This document shows, one piece after another, positions 1-8,945 of a stretch of 64,000 nt of DNA. Position numbers and translations under genes: made by a program. Origin of the DNA: Prorocentrum cordatum. Taxonomy: Eukaryota; Sar; Dinophyceae; Prorocentrales; Prorocentraceae. Positions within the stretch are counted from its first letter, which is position 1. The number at the start of each line of letters is the position of its first letter. The DNA lies in NCBI GenBank assembly GCA_963575745.1, contig CAUYUJ010016903.1:49440-113439 (forward strand). Direction: 5' to 3'. A model generated the notes under the pieces. It worked only from the letters and a program-made list of their open reading frames with translations, ran no database searches and had not been told where the DNA came from.

Positions 1-47
1 CGTTCCCCCCATAGCGTTTCCTCGGCTCCACAGCAGCAAACATCGGG

Positions 48-95
48 AGCGGCCAAAAGGGGGGTGTCCAAGAGGGGGGGGTGCAAATCATGGCC
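48..95. repeat. Fragment resembling the TIR of the 354-603 element
   Basis: A G-rich stretch with GGCCAAAAGGGGG, then GTCCA, then a G8 run and TGCAAAT. The order matches the arm of the foldback element at 354-603 (GTCCAAAAGGGGGTCCA, G8, TGCAATAG). Probably half of a second, decayed copy; no clean partner arm was found. Confidence 0.4.
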
Positions 96-170
96 GGCGG
101 AATGTGCGCGGCCCAGCGGGGGGGCCGGGAACGTAATGCAATAAGAAGAGGCGCCCTGAAATCTGGGGAA

Positions 171-194
171 ATATCATGGCCCCCGCCATGATAT
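171..194. repeat. Perfect short hairpin
   Basis: Ten-base arms ATATCATGGC and GCCATGATAT enclose a CCCC loop. It lies in GC-rich DNA upstream of the LINE; no function is implied. Confidence 0.6.
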
Positions 195-353
195 CCCCCC
201 CCCCTAGCCATCACCCCCCTCTTTGCATCCCCCGAAAACAATAAAGGACCACGGAAGAGTCTCAGAGGGGGGGCGGGGAACCCGGCACTGGCTACGTCTT
301 TGGCCCGGACGGAAACGACCCCTGGCAAAAAGCAAGGATGTGCACATCATTCG

Positions 354-603
354 GGTTGGTCCAAAAGGGGGTCCAGCGACAAGGGGGGGGTGCAATAGAT
401 TTGGTGCAGTAGATTTGTGGGGTTGCAATACATTTGGGGCGTGCAATACATTTCGGGGCGCCAATGTATTGCTGGTTCTTCTCGTGCCACACGCTAGTTG
501 CGATACAATGAAATACATTGCTCTGGCGCAATACATCTGCAATACAATTGCCCCACACCTATTGCACCACCCCCCTTCAGCTGGACCCCCTTTTGGGCCA
601 ACC
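354..603. mobile_element. 250-bp foldback/TIR element
   Basis: The left arm (354-398) and the reverse complement of the right arm (560-603) both read GGTTGG[T/C]CCAAAAGGGG..., then a G run and TGCAATAG; roughly 38 of 45 positions match. The interior holds several copies of GCAATACATTT on one side and inverted copies on the other, so most of the element can fold back. It has no coding capacity and I could not define a target-site duplication. Confidence 0.7.
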
Positions 604-780
604 AGACTCATATGGCCGTGCTCCCACCCCTGCTCCGAGGCCGGCGCGGGCCGGCCACACGCAGGAGCGGACACGGGTCAGAGAGACCTCTTGGTGCGCG
701 GTTTTCTGGGGGGCCGCTCGCGGGACCGAGCGCCACCGCGCAAGACGCTGCTGCTGCATCGCGCTCGGCGATTGGGGGAG

Positions 781-902
781 CTCCTCCTCCTCCTGACCGT
801 CCTCCTTCTCCTCCTCCTCCTCCTCCTCCTCCTCCTCCTCCTCCTCCTCGTCCTCGTCCTCCTCCTCCTCCTCCTCCTCCTCCTCCTCCTCCTCCTCCTC
901 CT
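781..902 (+). repeat. (CTC)n microsatellite
   Basis: Nearly pure CTC/CCT triplets with a few interruptions, just upstream of LINE ORF1. It would read as poly-Leu, poly-Pro or poly-Ser in the three forward frames, which explains the false upstream extension of ORF2. Confidence 0.95.
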
Positions 903-929
903 AGCCTTTCTGCTCTCAGGTGTTGAGAG

Positions 930-2111
930 TTGCGGGCGCGTACTTCAGAGAGGCGCCGCGTTCGCGAGCCAGCTTTCCCCCGTCCACTGCTTTCGCTGTC
1001 GTGGATGGGGCCCGATGTGCTTCCAGGGCCGCATCTCCCCCTCTGGGGATGTGGCAAGTGCGGGGCATTTGACAACTGGGCAAGCAGGGTCAAGTGCCGA
1101 GGATGTGGAAATTCCTGCCCCCAACGCGTGCTCGTGGCGGCCCAAGCTGCCGCCAACCGCGCTAAGGGAGGCGGAAAGGGGAGCTCAGCTGCAGCCATTG
1201 GAGGGAAGGGTCGGTGGGCCAATGGCCCGCCAGGTGGCCCAGGCGATGCCCAGGCCAAGACCATCCAAGCCATGCAGAAGCAGCTGGACGCCCTGCTCAA
1301 GGACAAGGAGAAGGACAACAAGCAGCAAGTTCAGTCTGCCCCTCCAGGCAGTGGCGGCGGCAGCGGCAACGGTGGCCCGTCCTTCAAGGAGGTCATTAAC
1401 TTCCTGCAGGCCAAGGGCATCCAGGGCGAGCTGGTGGCCTCTGTCACGGCTGCGCAGCAGCGCGAGGTCGCCGAGCACCCGCCTTCCGTGGTCACGGCTC
1501 GCTGGCGGGTCGAGAACCTGCGGAAGAAGAACGAGAAGTTCGAGCAGCAGCTACGCAAGCTTCAAGAGCGTCGAGCTGCCCTCGATGAGGAAGAGGCAGC
1601 CATCAAGGCCTCTGTGGAGTCGCTTCGCCGCGAGCTGTCACAAGCTGAAGGTGTCTATGCTAAGGTGTCTGCCTCAGACCTTGGGGACCTGGTCAAGATC
1701 ACCGAGGCCGCCTTGGACGAGTCGCTGCACGAAGACGCCGAGGTCAGGGCAGCTTTGGCCGTGCTGGACAAGCGCCAGAAGGAAGCGGTGGCCGCTCGAG
1801 GTGCTCCTGCTCAGCATCCTGGCGGCCCAGGCGGCAACGCTCCTCCTGGCGGCGAAGGAGCTCCTGGAGCTGACCGTGCCGAAGGGGCGCGAGGAGGTGA
1901 AGGCATCCCTGCAGCTGATGGAGACGGAGACGACATCGACATGGAGCTGCTGGGCCAAGACGACATCGACATCGAGTCGCGCACAGAAGACCTCAGGAAG
2001 GCCGCTGAGGAGCTCAGGCAAGCTTCCCCAGGAGAAGCTCAGGAGGCCGCCAAGCGCAAGTATGCCCAGGCTGCTGCAGCCTTGGGGATCAAAAGAGTGC
2101 GGAGGCTTTGA
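930..2111 (+). CDS. LINE ORF1 protein: zinc finger plus coiled coil
   Basis: Predicted 393-aa nucleic-acid-binding protein of the non-LTR retrotransposon, expected to coat element RNA. A RanBP2-like zinc finger is visible at residues 39-59: W39, C41, C44, N49, C56 and C59, in the order WxCxxC...N-x6-CxxC. Next come a Gly/Ala/Lys-rich linker, a short helical KQLDALLKDKEKD stretch, and a charged coiled-coil segment around residues 175-245 (many Glu/Lys/Arg/Leu). The C-terminus is acidic then basic and ends KRVRRL. An in-frame ATG at 1005, just before the finger, is an equally good start. The last 50 bases overlap ORF2, which is in another frame. The repeat-rich DNA upstream is also open in several frames, so the N-terminus is uncertain. 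Calling it ORF1 rests on domain order and its position before an EN-RT ORF. Confidence 0.8.
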   Translation: MRARTSERRRVREPAFPRPLLSLSWMGPDVLPGPHLPLWGCGKCGAFDNWASRVKCRGCGNSCPQRVLVAAQAAANRAKGGGKGSSAAAIGGKGRWANGPPGGPGDAQAKTIQAMQKQLDALLKDKEKDNKQQVQSAPPGSGGGSGNGGPSFKEVINFLQAKGIQGELVASVTAAQQREVAEHPPSVVTARWRVENLRKKNEKFEQQLRKLQERRAALDEEEAAIKASVESLRRELSQAEGVYAKVSASDLGDLVKITEAALDESLHEDAEVRAALAVLDKRQKEAVAARGAPAQHPGGPGGNAPPGGEGAPGADRAEGARGGEGIPAADGDGDDIDMELLGQDDIDIESRTEDLRKAAEELRQASPGEAQEAAKRKYAQAAAALGIKRVRRL

Positions 2112-5100
2112 CGACCTCGAGCGCTTCTGGGACCACAACGTCGTGGACGTCGACTGGTCGGAGGAGATCGGCTTCGCGGTGCCGTCGCTGCTCCCGCGGC
2201 CTGTGCAGGCCCTTTCGGGGGCTCTGGCTGAGCCGATTTGGCGTCGCGGAGGCTTGGCCCAAGCCGGCGCTGGGGACGCTCTTGACTACCAGGCTTGGCC
2301 TGCGCTGGGGCTGCACGTGGCTCGGCCACGACGGGGCCTCGGCCCGAAGGGCAGGGGGGCAGGGGATTCAGCCCCCGTTCGTCGAACCCCCCTGCCCGCA
2401 TGCACGGGGAGTTCGAGTGCCTGCAGCGGCCCTTCGGCGTCATCGGTATTGCAGGCTCATGCGGAGTATCCCCAACTGGCCCGCTCCTCGGGGTTGGGGA
2501 CGTGGTCAGCTCAGAGGGCGTCGCCATCTTCGGCAGCGGGGTCTGCTTCATCGGCTGCGACGGCTTGCTCTTCGCGTGGCGTTAGGACGCAACAGTCGTC
2601 GCCACCTGCCCTTCCCACCCCCAGGGCACCCTTTCCACAGGAGGCGGGGGACTCAGCGCGTGGGGAGGGGGGGCAGGATGTTTTGCTGGCGCAGCTTCCT
2701 GACGCAGAAGTTAGATTGGCTGGCAGTGTGCGTGGCTACCCTCGTCCCCAAGTGGAGCCCGATGCGGATTCGAAAATACGTCGGTTGAAATCCGACGGGA
2801 GGGCGGAAGAACCTCCCGCTCGTAATCTTCTTGCGGACGATCGTGACTCTGGTGTAGCGCGGGGATCTGCTGACTTGTGCGTTTTTGGAGCCAATGTCAA
2901 CAGCTGGTCTACGGCAGACACTGTGGTGAACTGGGTCCGAGATCAAGCAGACGTCGGAGGGCCTGGGGCGGCTTCTTGGGGTTTGGTCCAAAGCAAGTTC
3001 CAGGTGATCACGCTCCAGGAGACCAGGTTGAAGTCCCCCGACAAGATCATTTCGGCCCAGAGTTGGGCCCGCAGGAACGGGTACCAGGTGTCCCTCGGGA
3101 AGGCCCTCAGCACTGGCGACGGGCCCCTGCAAAGCTCTGGAGGAGTCGGTATGTTGGTTGCTGGGGAGATTGCTTCGAGGCCCTTGGATCTTCCAGGAGT
3201 GGGCAGGTTCGACGGGAGGATCGTAGGTCGGGTCATCAATGCGGGGTTCGACCAGGGCCTTGAGATCTACAGTGTCTATCTAGTCAACGACATTGGCGTG
3301 ACGGGCGAGAATCTAGAGATTTTGGAAGTGTTGGGAGCGCTCCTACTGTGCAGTAAGCGGCCGTGGGTTGTGCAAGGTGATTGGAACTTCACGCCCGCGG
3401 CTCTCCAGCTATCAGGTTGGATACAGCATGTGCACGGTGTGCTAGCCGCTCCTGGCCAGGCAACTTGCTCGGCCTGCGCTCCTAGGACTGCCACGGGAGA
3501 AGATATGGAGGAGGAGGAGCTGACGGAGCATGACAGAGGAGGAAGGGAGCTAGACTACTTCGTCGTGTCCTCGGCCATCAGTTCATGCATTAAGGATGTC
3601 CAGGCTATCCGAGGAGCGCCGCTTTTTCCCCATTGCCCTGTGCTGCTTCGGTTGGGTAACCTCTGCCAGACGGCTGTGGTCCAGCAGCAGACGCGTTTCA
3701 AGCCGTTCAGCACCGCGCTCATGGGGCCGCTGCCGCAGGAAAGGGACGTCCAATGGAGCGACCCTCTAGACACAGATTTGGACTCGCTAGCTCGGGAGTG
3801 GTTCGGGGAAGCCGAAGCTCGCTTGGTTGAAATTCATGGGATATGTGATCAGAAAGGGTACGTTGGTCGCTCCGCTGGGCCCCAGTCTCGGAAAGTTCCT
3901 TTAGCTGCGCTGCTAGAGCGAGATCACCGTCGGCGTTTCTCGAAGCAGACTGTCTGCTGGATCTCGTTCGAGGCCCTGCTCAGGAAGGCAAAAGCTATCA
4001 GTGCTGGAAACCCAGGCGCCAAGGGGAGAGCTCTTTTGGGATCCTGGAAGCTTAAGCTGTTCGACATTTTGGATGACCTCCAGCTGACTGAAGAGGGGCC
4101 CACCAAGGCCCAGTTGCACACCATGGTTATGGCGGCATCGGGGGAAGGATCCTGGAACGACGACGTCAATGGGGTTATCTGCAAAGAGTGCACTCGTCGC
4201 CAGCGGCTGGACGCGGCCCCGCAGCTGGCTAAGTGGAAAGAATGGGCCAAGAGTGCCGTCTCTGGAGGTGGCAAAGCAGCTCACGCCTTCTCCAAGCAAC
4301 AGGTCTCGAGTGTTTGTTCGCGAGGTATGTCAGATGATCCTCGGCTTCCAGTGGCTGGTCAGGCCGCAGTGCAAGAGCTTATCGATGCGTGGCATCCGAT
4401 GTGGTTTCGAGCTGGCCGCGGGCCCACACCGAGCTCTTGGGAAGTTCCTGCCGACGAGCCTGCCCTTTCCCCGCTCAGACTGGACGATTTACACCGAGTT
4501 TGCAGGATGTACGGGCCCGCGGCGGGCCTAGGCTGGGATGGATTCCACCCGAGGTGGGTATTGCAGCTGCCCGGAAGCCATCAGTTTCGTCTTCTGGAGA
4601 TTTTGACGCTCTTCGAGGTTGACCCTGGGGCCTTCCTGATGTTCCTGACCAATGTGGTTTTCTTGGACAAGCCGACGGGAGGGGTCAGGCCGATCGGATT
4701 GCTCTGCCTTTTCATGAAGCTCTGGAGCCGTTTGAGGCAGCCGTATTGCCGCTCATGGGAAAAGTCCCACGCGTACGAGTTTTTCTGGGGCTCTGGGCCA
4801 GACTCTACGTGTGAGAGGGCTGGATGGGTCCACAACTTGCTCGGGGCTCATTGTCGTAAAGCAGGCTTCGAATCAGCGTCGGCACTCTTGGACTTGGCTA
4901 AGTTCTATGAGAATGTCAACCACGGGGACCTTCTGATCGCAGCTAAACGGTTTGGCTTTCCAGTTAGGCTGGTCAAAGCTTATTGTAGTATCTATGCAGG
5001 CTACCGTGTGCTTCTTTACGGGGGAGCTTCGTCGGCCGTCGTCGAGTCGAACGGGGCGATCGTAGCTGGGTGCTCGGGGGCCACGACTTTCGCCAAGATG

Positions 5101-7659
5101 TTGCTTCTAGGGCCGCTCTTGGAGGCCCGTGAGAGCAGGAACTTGTTGTATGTGCGCAATGTGGTGGACGACGTCACTGTTCAGAGTTGCGGGCCCAAGC
5201 TTCAGGTTGCGGCCCAATTGGCTGATGCAGTCGAGTCTCTGTTCAAGAGCTTCAAGCAGCTGCAGCTTCCCGTGGAGTTTAAGAAGTGCGCCTACCTCTG
5301 TTCGAAGGAGGTTGAGGCGCACCTGTCCAAGGCCTGGCCCCTACCCACCTCGTGCCGCACCGACACGGCGCGGAATCTAGGGACCAACGCTACCCTGGGA
5401 GGCCTCCGCAGGATTGGAATTCAAAACTCAAGGTTTGCAGGTGCGTCGCGCAGGGCCAGGAGGCCCAAGATATTGCAAGGAGCTGGAGCTGACATCGGTA
5501 TGGTTCACAGGATGGGGCCCGTGGCATCGGCCCTCTGGGGATCCTCGGTCTCTGGGGTGGCCCCTACAAAAATGGCTGGGCTCCGTATTGGTGCTGCAAG
5601 TTCCCTAGGCAGGCTCCCTAAAGGTGCTTCGGTTGGGCTCAGGATGTACACGTACGGGCTCGGGGCCAAGGTAGACCCTTTGGTGGTTTATGTGGGGCAC
5701 GTTCTGTTTATGTGGGCTACTGCTGTTTGGGAAGCTGTCCCTCACGTTCAGGTGTTGGCCAATACCATGAGGGTCTCGATCGCCAAGTTTCAGAATTCAG
5801 CTCAGCCTTGGAGGTCAGCGTCTTCTCCCAGCGACGTCGCGCTTTTAACGTTGCGAGGCATAGGCTGGGACTTTGTAGACCAGCACACCATCAAAGATGA
5901 CTTGAATGTGGTGCATGACTTGTTCAGGCTTTCCCCGATGCAGGTCAGGACTTTGATCAGGCAAGGTGCTGTGCGAGCGTCAGATAGACATGCCCTGCAC
6001 TTGCAGAACGGCCTTGATGGGCCGCCTGTGTACCCTATCTTCTGGGATGGTATTTCCAGGTTGTTCAGGGAGAAGTCTGTAGACTGGGGAAAGCACCATC
6101 AGAGATGCTTAAGAGGCTTGGTCTCGGGAGTTCACTGGCCCCAAGCTCGTCTGCATGCTCACAACCTTCACGATGATGATCAGTGTCAGGTGTGCAAGGG
6201 GGCCCCAGGTACTTTGTGGCACCGTCAGTACGAGTGCCCTGCGCATGAAGGCCTGCGGCGAGACCTTGCGAGTGTTCACTTGTGCAGGTGTGCGCGGAGA
6301 GTGAAGCAGTTCGGGCCGCTGATGGCGGAGAGGTTCGCGAGGTGCATCTTTCCTCACCCTCGCTCGCTCTTCGACGTAGAGGAGCCCACGCAAATTGTTC
6401 ACTGGCACGAGAGGCCCGAGACGGAGTTCTTGACGGGGTTGCTCTTCCTTGACGGGTCGGCTAAGTACATGGGCCTCGATGGGCTCACTCGGGCTGGTTG
6501 GAGTATCGTGTCGGTCGACAGGTTTGGGGAGTTGATCTCGGCGGCCTACGGCCCAGTTCCACTGAGTGCGGCCCCGCAGCAAACTAGTAAAGACGGGGAA
6601 GACTATGCTGTATATATGCTTACGCAAGTAGGTCTTCCCCCTTTTCAATGCTATATTGATTGCCAGAGCACTCTGGATTCGTTGGCTCGGGGCCCTGGGT
6701 TCGCGGAGGGCACTGGAGCCCCCCGTGGTCACCTGTGGGGCCCCGTGTGGAGCTCGTTCACTCTCAGCGATTTCGAGTGTTATAAGACGCTCGGCCACGC
6801 CACTGCGGCCGACGTCGAGGCTGGCAGAAGCAGTGTTTGGGAAAGACGGGCCAATGGGCTCGCAGATAGGTTTGCTAAATTAGGAGCTGAGTGTCATGGG
6901 GTCAGCGACGATGAGGCCAACCTGTACAGAGGCCTCAGGTGCCTTGCCCGCGAGGCCTGCAGGTGGGCTGGATCGGTCGAGGTGCTGATGTCCAGTGGGC
7001 CCCGTGACTCAACGGGCCTAGTGCCCAGGTCGACAGGCAGCGATGGCCAGCGGCAGCACCCACAAGACGATGATGCCCACGGCCAGGCCCTGGCCGACGA
7101 CCAAAGGGAGGTGGGAGGTTCTTTGGACTTGGGGGAGGAGTGGCGGCCTTTCTCTCGGCAAGTTTTTCGGGCCAACGGTCATGCGTTTTTGGCCTGCCCT
7201 GTCTTGGAACCTCCTGGAAACCCCAGGGGAAGGATCCAGTTTTGTTGTCGGTGCGGATCGTTTTTCTCTGGGGCTCCCAATGCTGGAGCTAAAGGCCTGT
7301 GTAGGCCCAAATCGACGACGGGCGGAATTAATGACCAGCTGAGAAGGATTCGGCAGGGCAAGTTTCCGTCGTACAAGAAGGACCTGAAGAATTTAACTCT
7401 GGGGGCTCACGTGAGCCTTAGCCTCGCCGAACGGAGGGTCTTGGCTCAGACGCTGGAGGAGGATGGCCAGGCCCCCCAGGGAGTTTCAGGTCCAGCCACT
7501 GTAGGCTTCGCGGGGGGCTTCGCCCCGCGTGAGCAGGTTTTGGATTCGTTCGGCCTTGCAGAGTCGGATTTACCCTGGGTCAAGGACCTTGGTGCCGTCT
7601 CCCTCCGAGCCTCGAACTCCGGTTTCGAGTCAGACTCGGAGGCGTCCGATTTCGGCTGA
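2062..7659 (+). CDS. LINE ORF2 polyprotein: APE endonuclease, reverse transcriptase, RNase H, C-terminal Cys/His domain
   Basis: About 1865 aa counted from the ATG at 2062; it would catalyse target-primed reverse transcription. Endonuclease motifs: Asn278 (FGANVNSW), Glu320 (LQETR), Asp440/Asn442 (GDWN), Asp498 (LDYFVVS) and His524 (FPHCPV). Reverse transcriptase motifs: LDKPTGGVRPIGL near 870, catalytic Asp944 (LLDLAKFYENV), AGCSG near 1002 and the Asp1036/Asp1037 pair (VVDD). A CxxC...H...C knuckle lies near 1375-1393. RNase H: Asp1464 (LDGS), Glu1513, Asp1533 (IDCQSTLD) and Asp1602 (NGLAD). A second Cys/His region with FCCRCG lies near 1727-1732. The frame is open and unbroken, so the copy looks recent. 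It is also open upstream to 223, but that part crosses repeats and ORF1 in the wrong frame and is unlikely to be protein. No ATG exists in this frame between the ORF1 stop and about 3151, inside the endonuclease, so the start must overlap ORF1 or use frameshifting. Confidence 0.9.
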   Translation: MPRLLQPWGSKECGGFDDLERFWDHNVVDVDWSEEIGFAVPSLLPRPVQALSGALAEPIWRRGGLAQAGAGDALDYQAWPALGLHVARPRRGLGPKGRGAGDSAPVRRTPLPACTGSSSACSGPSASSVLQAHAEYPQLARSSGLGTWSAQRASPSSAAGSASSAATACSSRGVRTQQSSPPALPTPRAPFPQEAGDSARGEGGQDVLLAQLPDAEVRLAGSVRGYPRPQVEPDADSKIRRLKSDGRAEEPPARNLLADDRDSGVARGSADLCVFGANVNSWSTADTVVNWVRDQADVGGPGAASWGLVQSKFQVITLQETRLKSPDKIISAQSWARRNGYQVSLGKALSTGDGPLQSSGGVGMLVAGEIASRPLDLPGVGRFDGRIVGRVINAGFDQGLEIYSVYLVNDIGVTGENLEILEVLGALLLCSKRPWVVQGDWNFTPAALQLSGWIQHVHGVLAAPGQATCSACAPRTATGEDMEEEELTEHDRGGRELDYFVVSSAISSCIKDVQAIRGAPLFPHCPVLLRLGNLCQTAVVQQQTRFKPFSTALMGPLPQERDVQWSDPLDTDLDSLAREWFGEAEARLVEIHGICDQKGYVGRSAGPQSRKVPLAALLERDHRRRFSKQTVCWISFEALLRKAKAISAGNPGAKGRALLGSWKLKLFDILDDLQLTEEGPTKAQLHTMVMAASGEGSWNDDVNGVICKECTRRQRLDAAPQLAKWKEWAKSAVSGGGKAAHAFSKQQVSSVCSRGMSDDPRLPVAGQAAVQELIDAWHPMWFRAGRGPTPSSWEVPADEPALSPLRLDDLHRVCRMYGPAAGLGWDGFHPRWVLQLPGSHQFRLLEILTLFEVDPGAFLMFLTNVVFLDKPTGGVRPIGLLCLFMKLWSRLRQPYCRSWEKSHAYEFFWGSGPDSTCERAGWVHNLLGAHCRKAGFESASALLDLAKFYENVNHGDLLIAAKRFGFPVRLVKAYCSIYAGYRVLLYGGASSAVVESNGAIVAGCSGATTFAKMLLLGPLLEARESRNLLYVRNVVDDVTVQSCGPKLQVAAQLADAVESLFKSFKQLQLPVEFKKCAYLCSKEVEAHLSKAWPLPTSCRTDTARNLGTNATLGGLRRIGIQNSRFAGASRRARRPKILQGAGADIGMVHRMGPVASALWGSSVSGVAPTKMAGLRIGAASSLGRLPKGASVGLRMYTYGLGAKVDPLVVYVGHVLFMWATAVWEAVPHVQVLANTMRVSIAKFQNSAQPWRSASSPSDVALLTLRGIGWDFVDQHTIKDDLNVVHDLFRLSPMQVRTLIRQGAVRASDRHALHLQNGLDGPPVYPIFWDGISRLFREKSVDWGKHHQRCLRGLVSGVHWPQARLHAHNLHDDDQCQVCKGAPGTLWHRQYECPAHEGLRRDLASVHLCRCARRVKQFGPLMAERFARCIFPHPRSLFDVEEPTQIVHWHERPETEFLTGLLFLDGSAKYMGLDGLTRAGWSIVSVDRFGELISAAYGPVPLSAAPQQTSKDGEDYAVYMLTQVGLPPFQCYIDCQSTLDSLARGPGFAEGTGAPRGHLWGPVWSSFTLSDFECYKTLGHATAADVEAGRSSVWERRANGLADRFAKLGAECHGVSDDEANLYRGLRCLAREACRWAGSVEVLMSSGPRDSTGLVPRSTGSDGQRQHPQDDDAHGQALADDQREVGGSLDLGEEWRPFSRQVFRANGHAFLACPVLEPPGNPRGRIQFCCRCGSFFSGAPNAGAKGLCRPKSTTGGINDQLRRIRQGKFPSYKKDLKNLTLGAHVSLSLAERRVLAQTLEEDGQAPQGVSGPATVGFAGGFAPREQVLDSFGLAESDLPWVKDLGAVSLRASNSGFESDSEASDFG

Positions 7660-7699
7660 ATGAGGAGGTGATTTGGCTTCAGGCCCGTCCCCAACAAAA

Positions 7700-7775
7700 C
7701 CTCCTCCTCCTCCTCCTGCACCATCCTCCTCCTCCTCCTCCTCCTCCTCCTTTTCTTCCTCCTCCTCCTCCTCCC
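7700..7775 (+). repeat. (CCT)n microsatellite after the LINE
   Basis: CCT triplets interrupted by TTTTCTTCC, starting about 40 bases after the ORF2 stop. Possibly part of the element's 3' untranslated region or its insertion site; this cannot be decided here. Confidence 0.9.
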
Positions 7776-7789
7776 TTACGTCTGGTCGG

Positions 7790-8620
7790 GACGGGGACGG
7801 GGAGCCCGAGACCGCCCCCGGGTGCGGCAGACGCTTCGCCCGAGCTGCCCTCGCAGCTCCTTCGGGCTCCGCTCTCTCGCCCCGCTGCCCGGCTGCCACA
7901 CGGGGGGGGACGGACGCGCGAGACGGCCTGGCCTGGCAGCCGCCTCGCCCGAAGCTTCCTTAGACGAGCGCGCTCCAATATCCGCAAAGTAACTACTCTA
8001 GGGGGCAAATAAACCTACCTCGCTGTTGACCACCCTCGCTTCCAAGAGATCCCAAGCGATGCCCAGCTACGGCCTGTACTGGTCAGGCCGCTTGACGAGG
8101 AGGCGCACGGTATGACTTGGTTTTGTCTGGAAGCGAAAGCGGGGTAGGTAATTCACGCTCTGATATTCGCAAATGGCCCGGATCCGCCGCGGGGGATCTA
8201 CGAGAAATTACATCAGAGCAGACCGGTGTTTGTTCGGACGTTTGCGAGCAGGCACTTTGCGAGTGGTGGAACGCGCTCGGCGACTCCCGACAATTCATGC
8301 AGGAGTCGTGCGCTCGCCTCGGTGCCGGCTGCATTCCCAAATGTTGTTTCGCTCGACGCGTCGTCTCCTGGTGGCAAAGAACAACTCACACCAGAGTCCC
8401 GCAGGGGGGACGGGGTGCCCGAGACCGCCCCGTGTCCTGCAGCCGCTTCGCCCCAAATTTCCACACACTGCATTCAGGAGCCGTGCTCTCGCCTCCACGC
8501 TGGCTACCAAAGGGGGGGCGGGAAGCCCGAGACCGCCATGTCGGGCAGCTGGTTCGCCTGAGACCTCCTGCTTCCTCATGCATTCGGGAGTCGGGCTCTC
8601 GCCTCAGTGCTGGCTAAATT
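7790..8620. repeat. Degenerate tandem repeat of about 110-120 bp
   Basis: Units share a block like GGGGACGGGGAGCCCGAGACCGCC, then GCTTCGCC, then GGAGTCGTGCTCTCGCCTC. Copies are seen near 7798, 8405 and 8515, with partial ones near 8300 and 8585. No gene recognised. Part of the stretch (7962-8005 plus 8155-8270) is also present at 26460-26592. Confidence 0.6.
8008..8152. mobile_element. Small TIR-like insertion
   Basis: AAACCTACCTCGCT at the left is matched by an inverted AATTACCTACCCCGCT at the right. The related sequence at 26460-26592 has the flanks joined (AAGTAACTAACCACCCGCAGATGG), so this stretch looks inserted relative to that copy. Boundaries are approximate and the target duplication is unclear. 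Confidence 0.45.
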
Positions 8621-8836
8621 TTCTTGTCCAGACGGCCACGGTCCCGAAGGCCGTACACGCCGCACAGTCCCTCGAGTCCCACAGGTCCCCCAAGTTTCAC
8701 AGGCTTCACACAGGTCCCACGAGGCCCACAGGTCCCAGAGCTCACACGCCCGGCGAAGACCTTGCGCCGCGCGAGCCGTGCTGTCTCGCGACGCGAGGGG
8801 GTCTGGCCCCCCGCTAAAACAGGGCTAGGATCGGGA

Positions 8837-8893
8837 TAAATCGCTCCAGGGCGTTCCGGAGCGCTCTCAGGGCGTTCCGGAACGCTCTGGAGT
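8837..8893. repeat. Clustered GGCGTTCCGGAACGC palindromes
   Basis: Repeats of CGTTCCGGA[G/A]CGCTC produce overlapping dyads, e.g. GGCGTTCCGGAACGCT around 8871-8887. A related CGCTCCGGAAACGCTC occurs at 37274-37290. Role unknown. Confidence 0.5.
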
Positions 8894-8945
8894 GGCCGCG
8901 GCGCCCAATACATCCTCCAAACCCGCCGATTCTCAGAGATTTCGA

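Larger units (their letters stand above)
900..7660 (+). mobile_element. Apparently intact non-LTR retrotransposon (LINE)
   Basis: ORF1 and ORF2 are both uninterrupted and overlap by 50 bases. Neither terminus can be fixed: I see no poly(A) tail and no obvious target-site duplication. The 5' side abuts a CTC tract, and the 3' side (7660-7775) runs into another CCT tract and degenerate repeats. Domain order EN-RT-RNaseH with an extra C-terminal Cys/His module is shared, piece by piece, with the two decayed copies on the - strand at 11850-14430 and 20045-22690. Confidence 0.8.
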
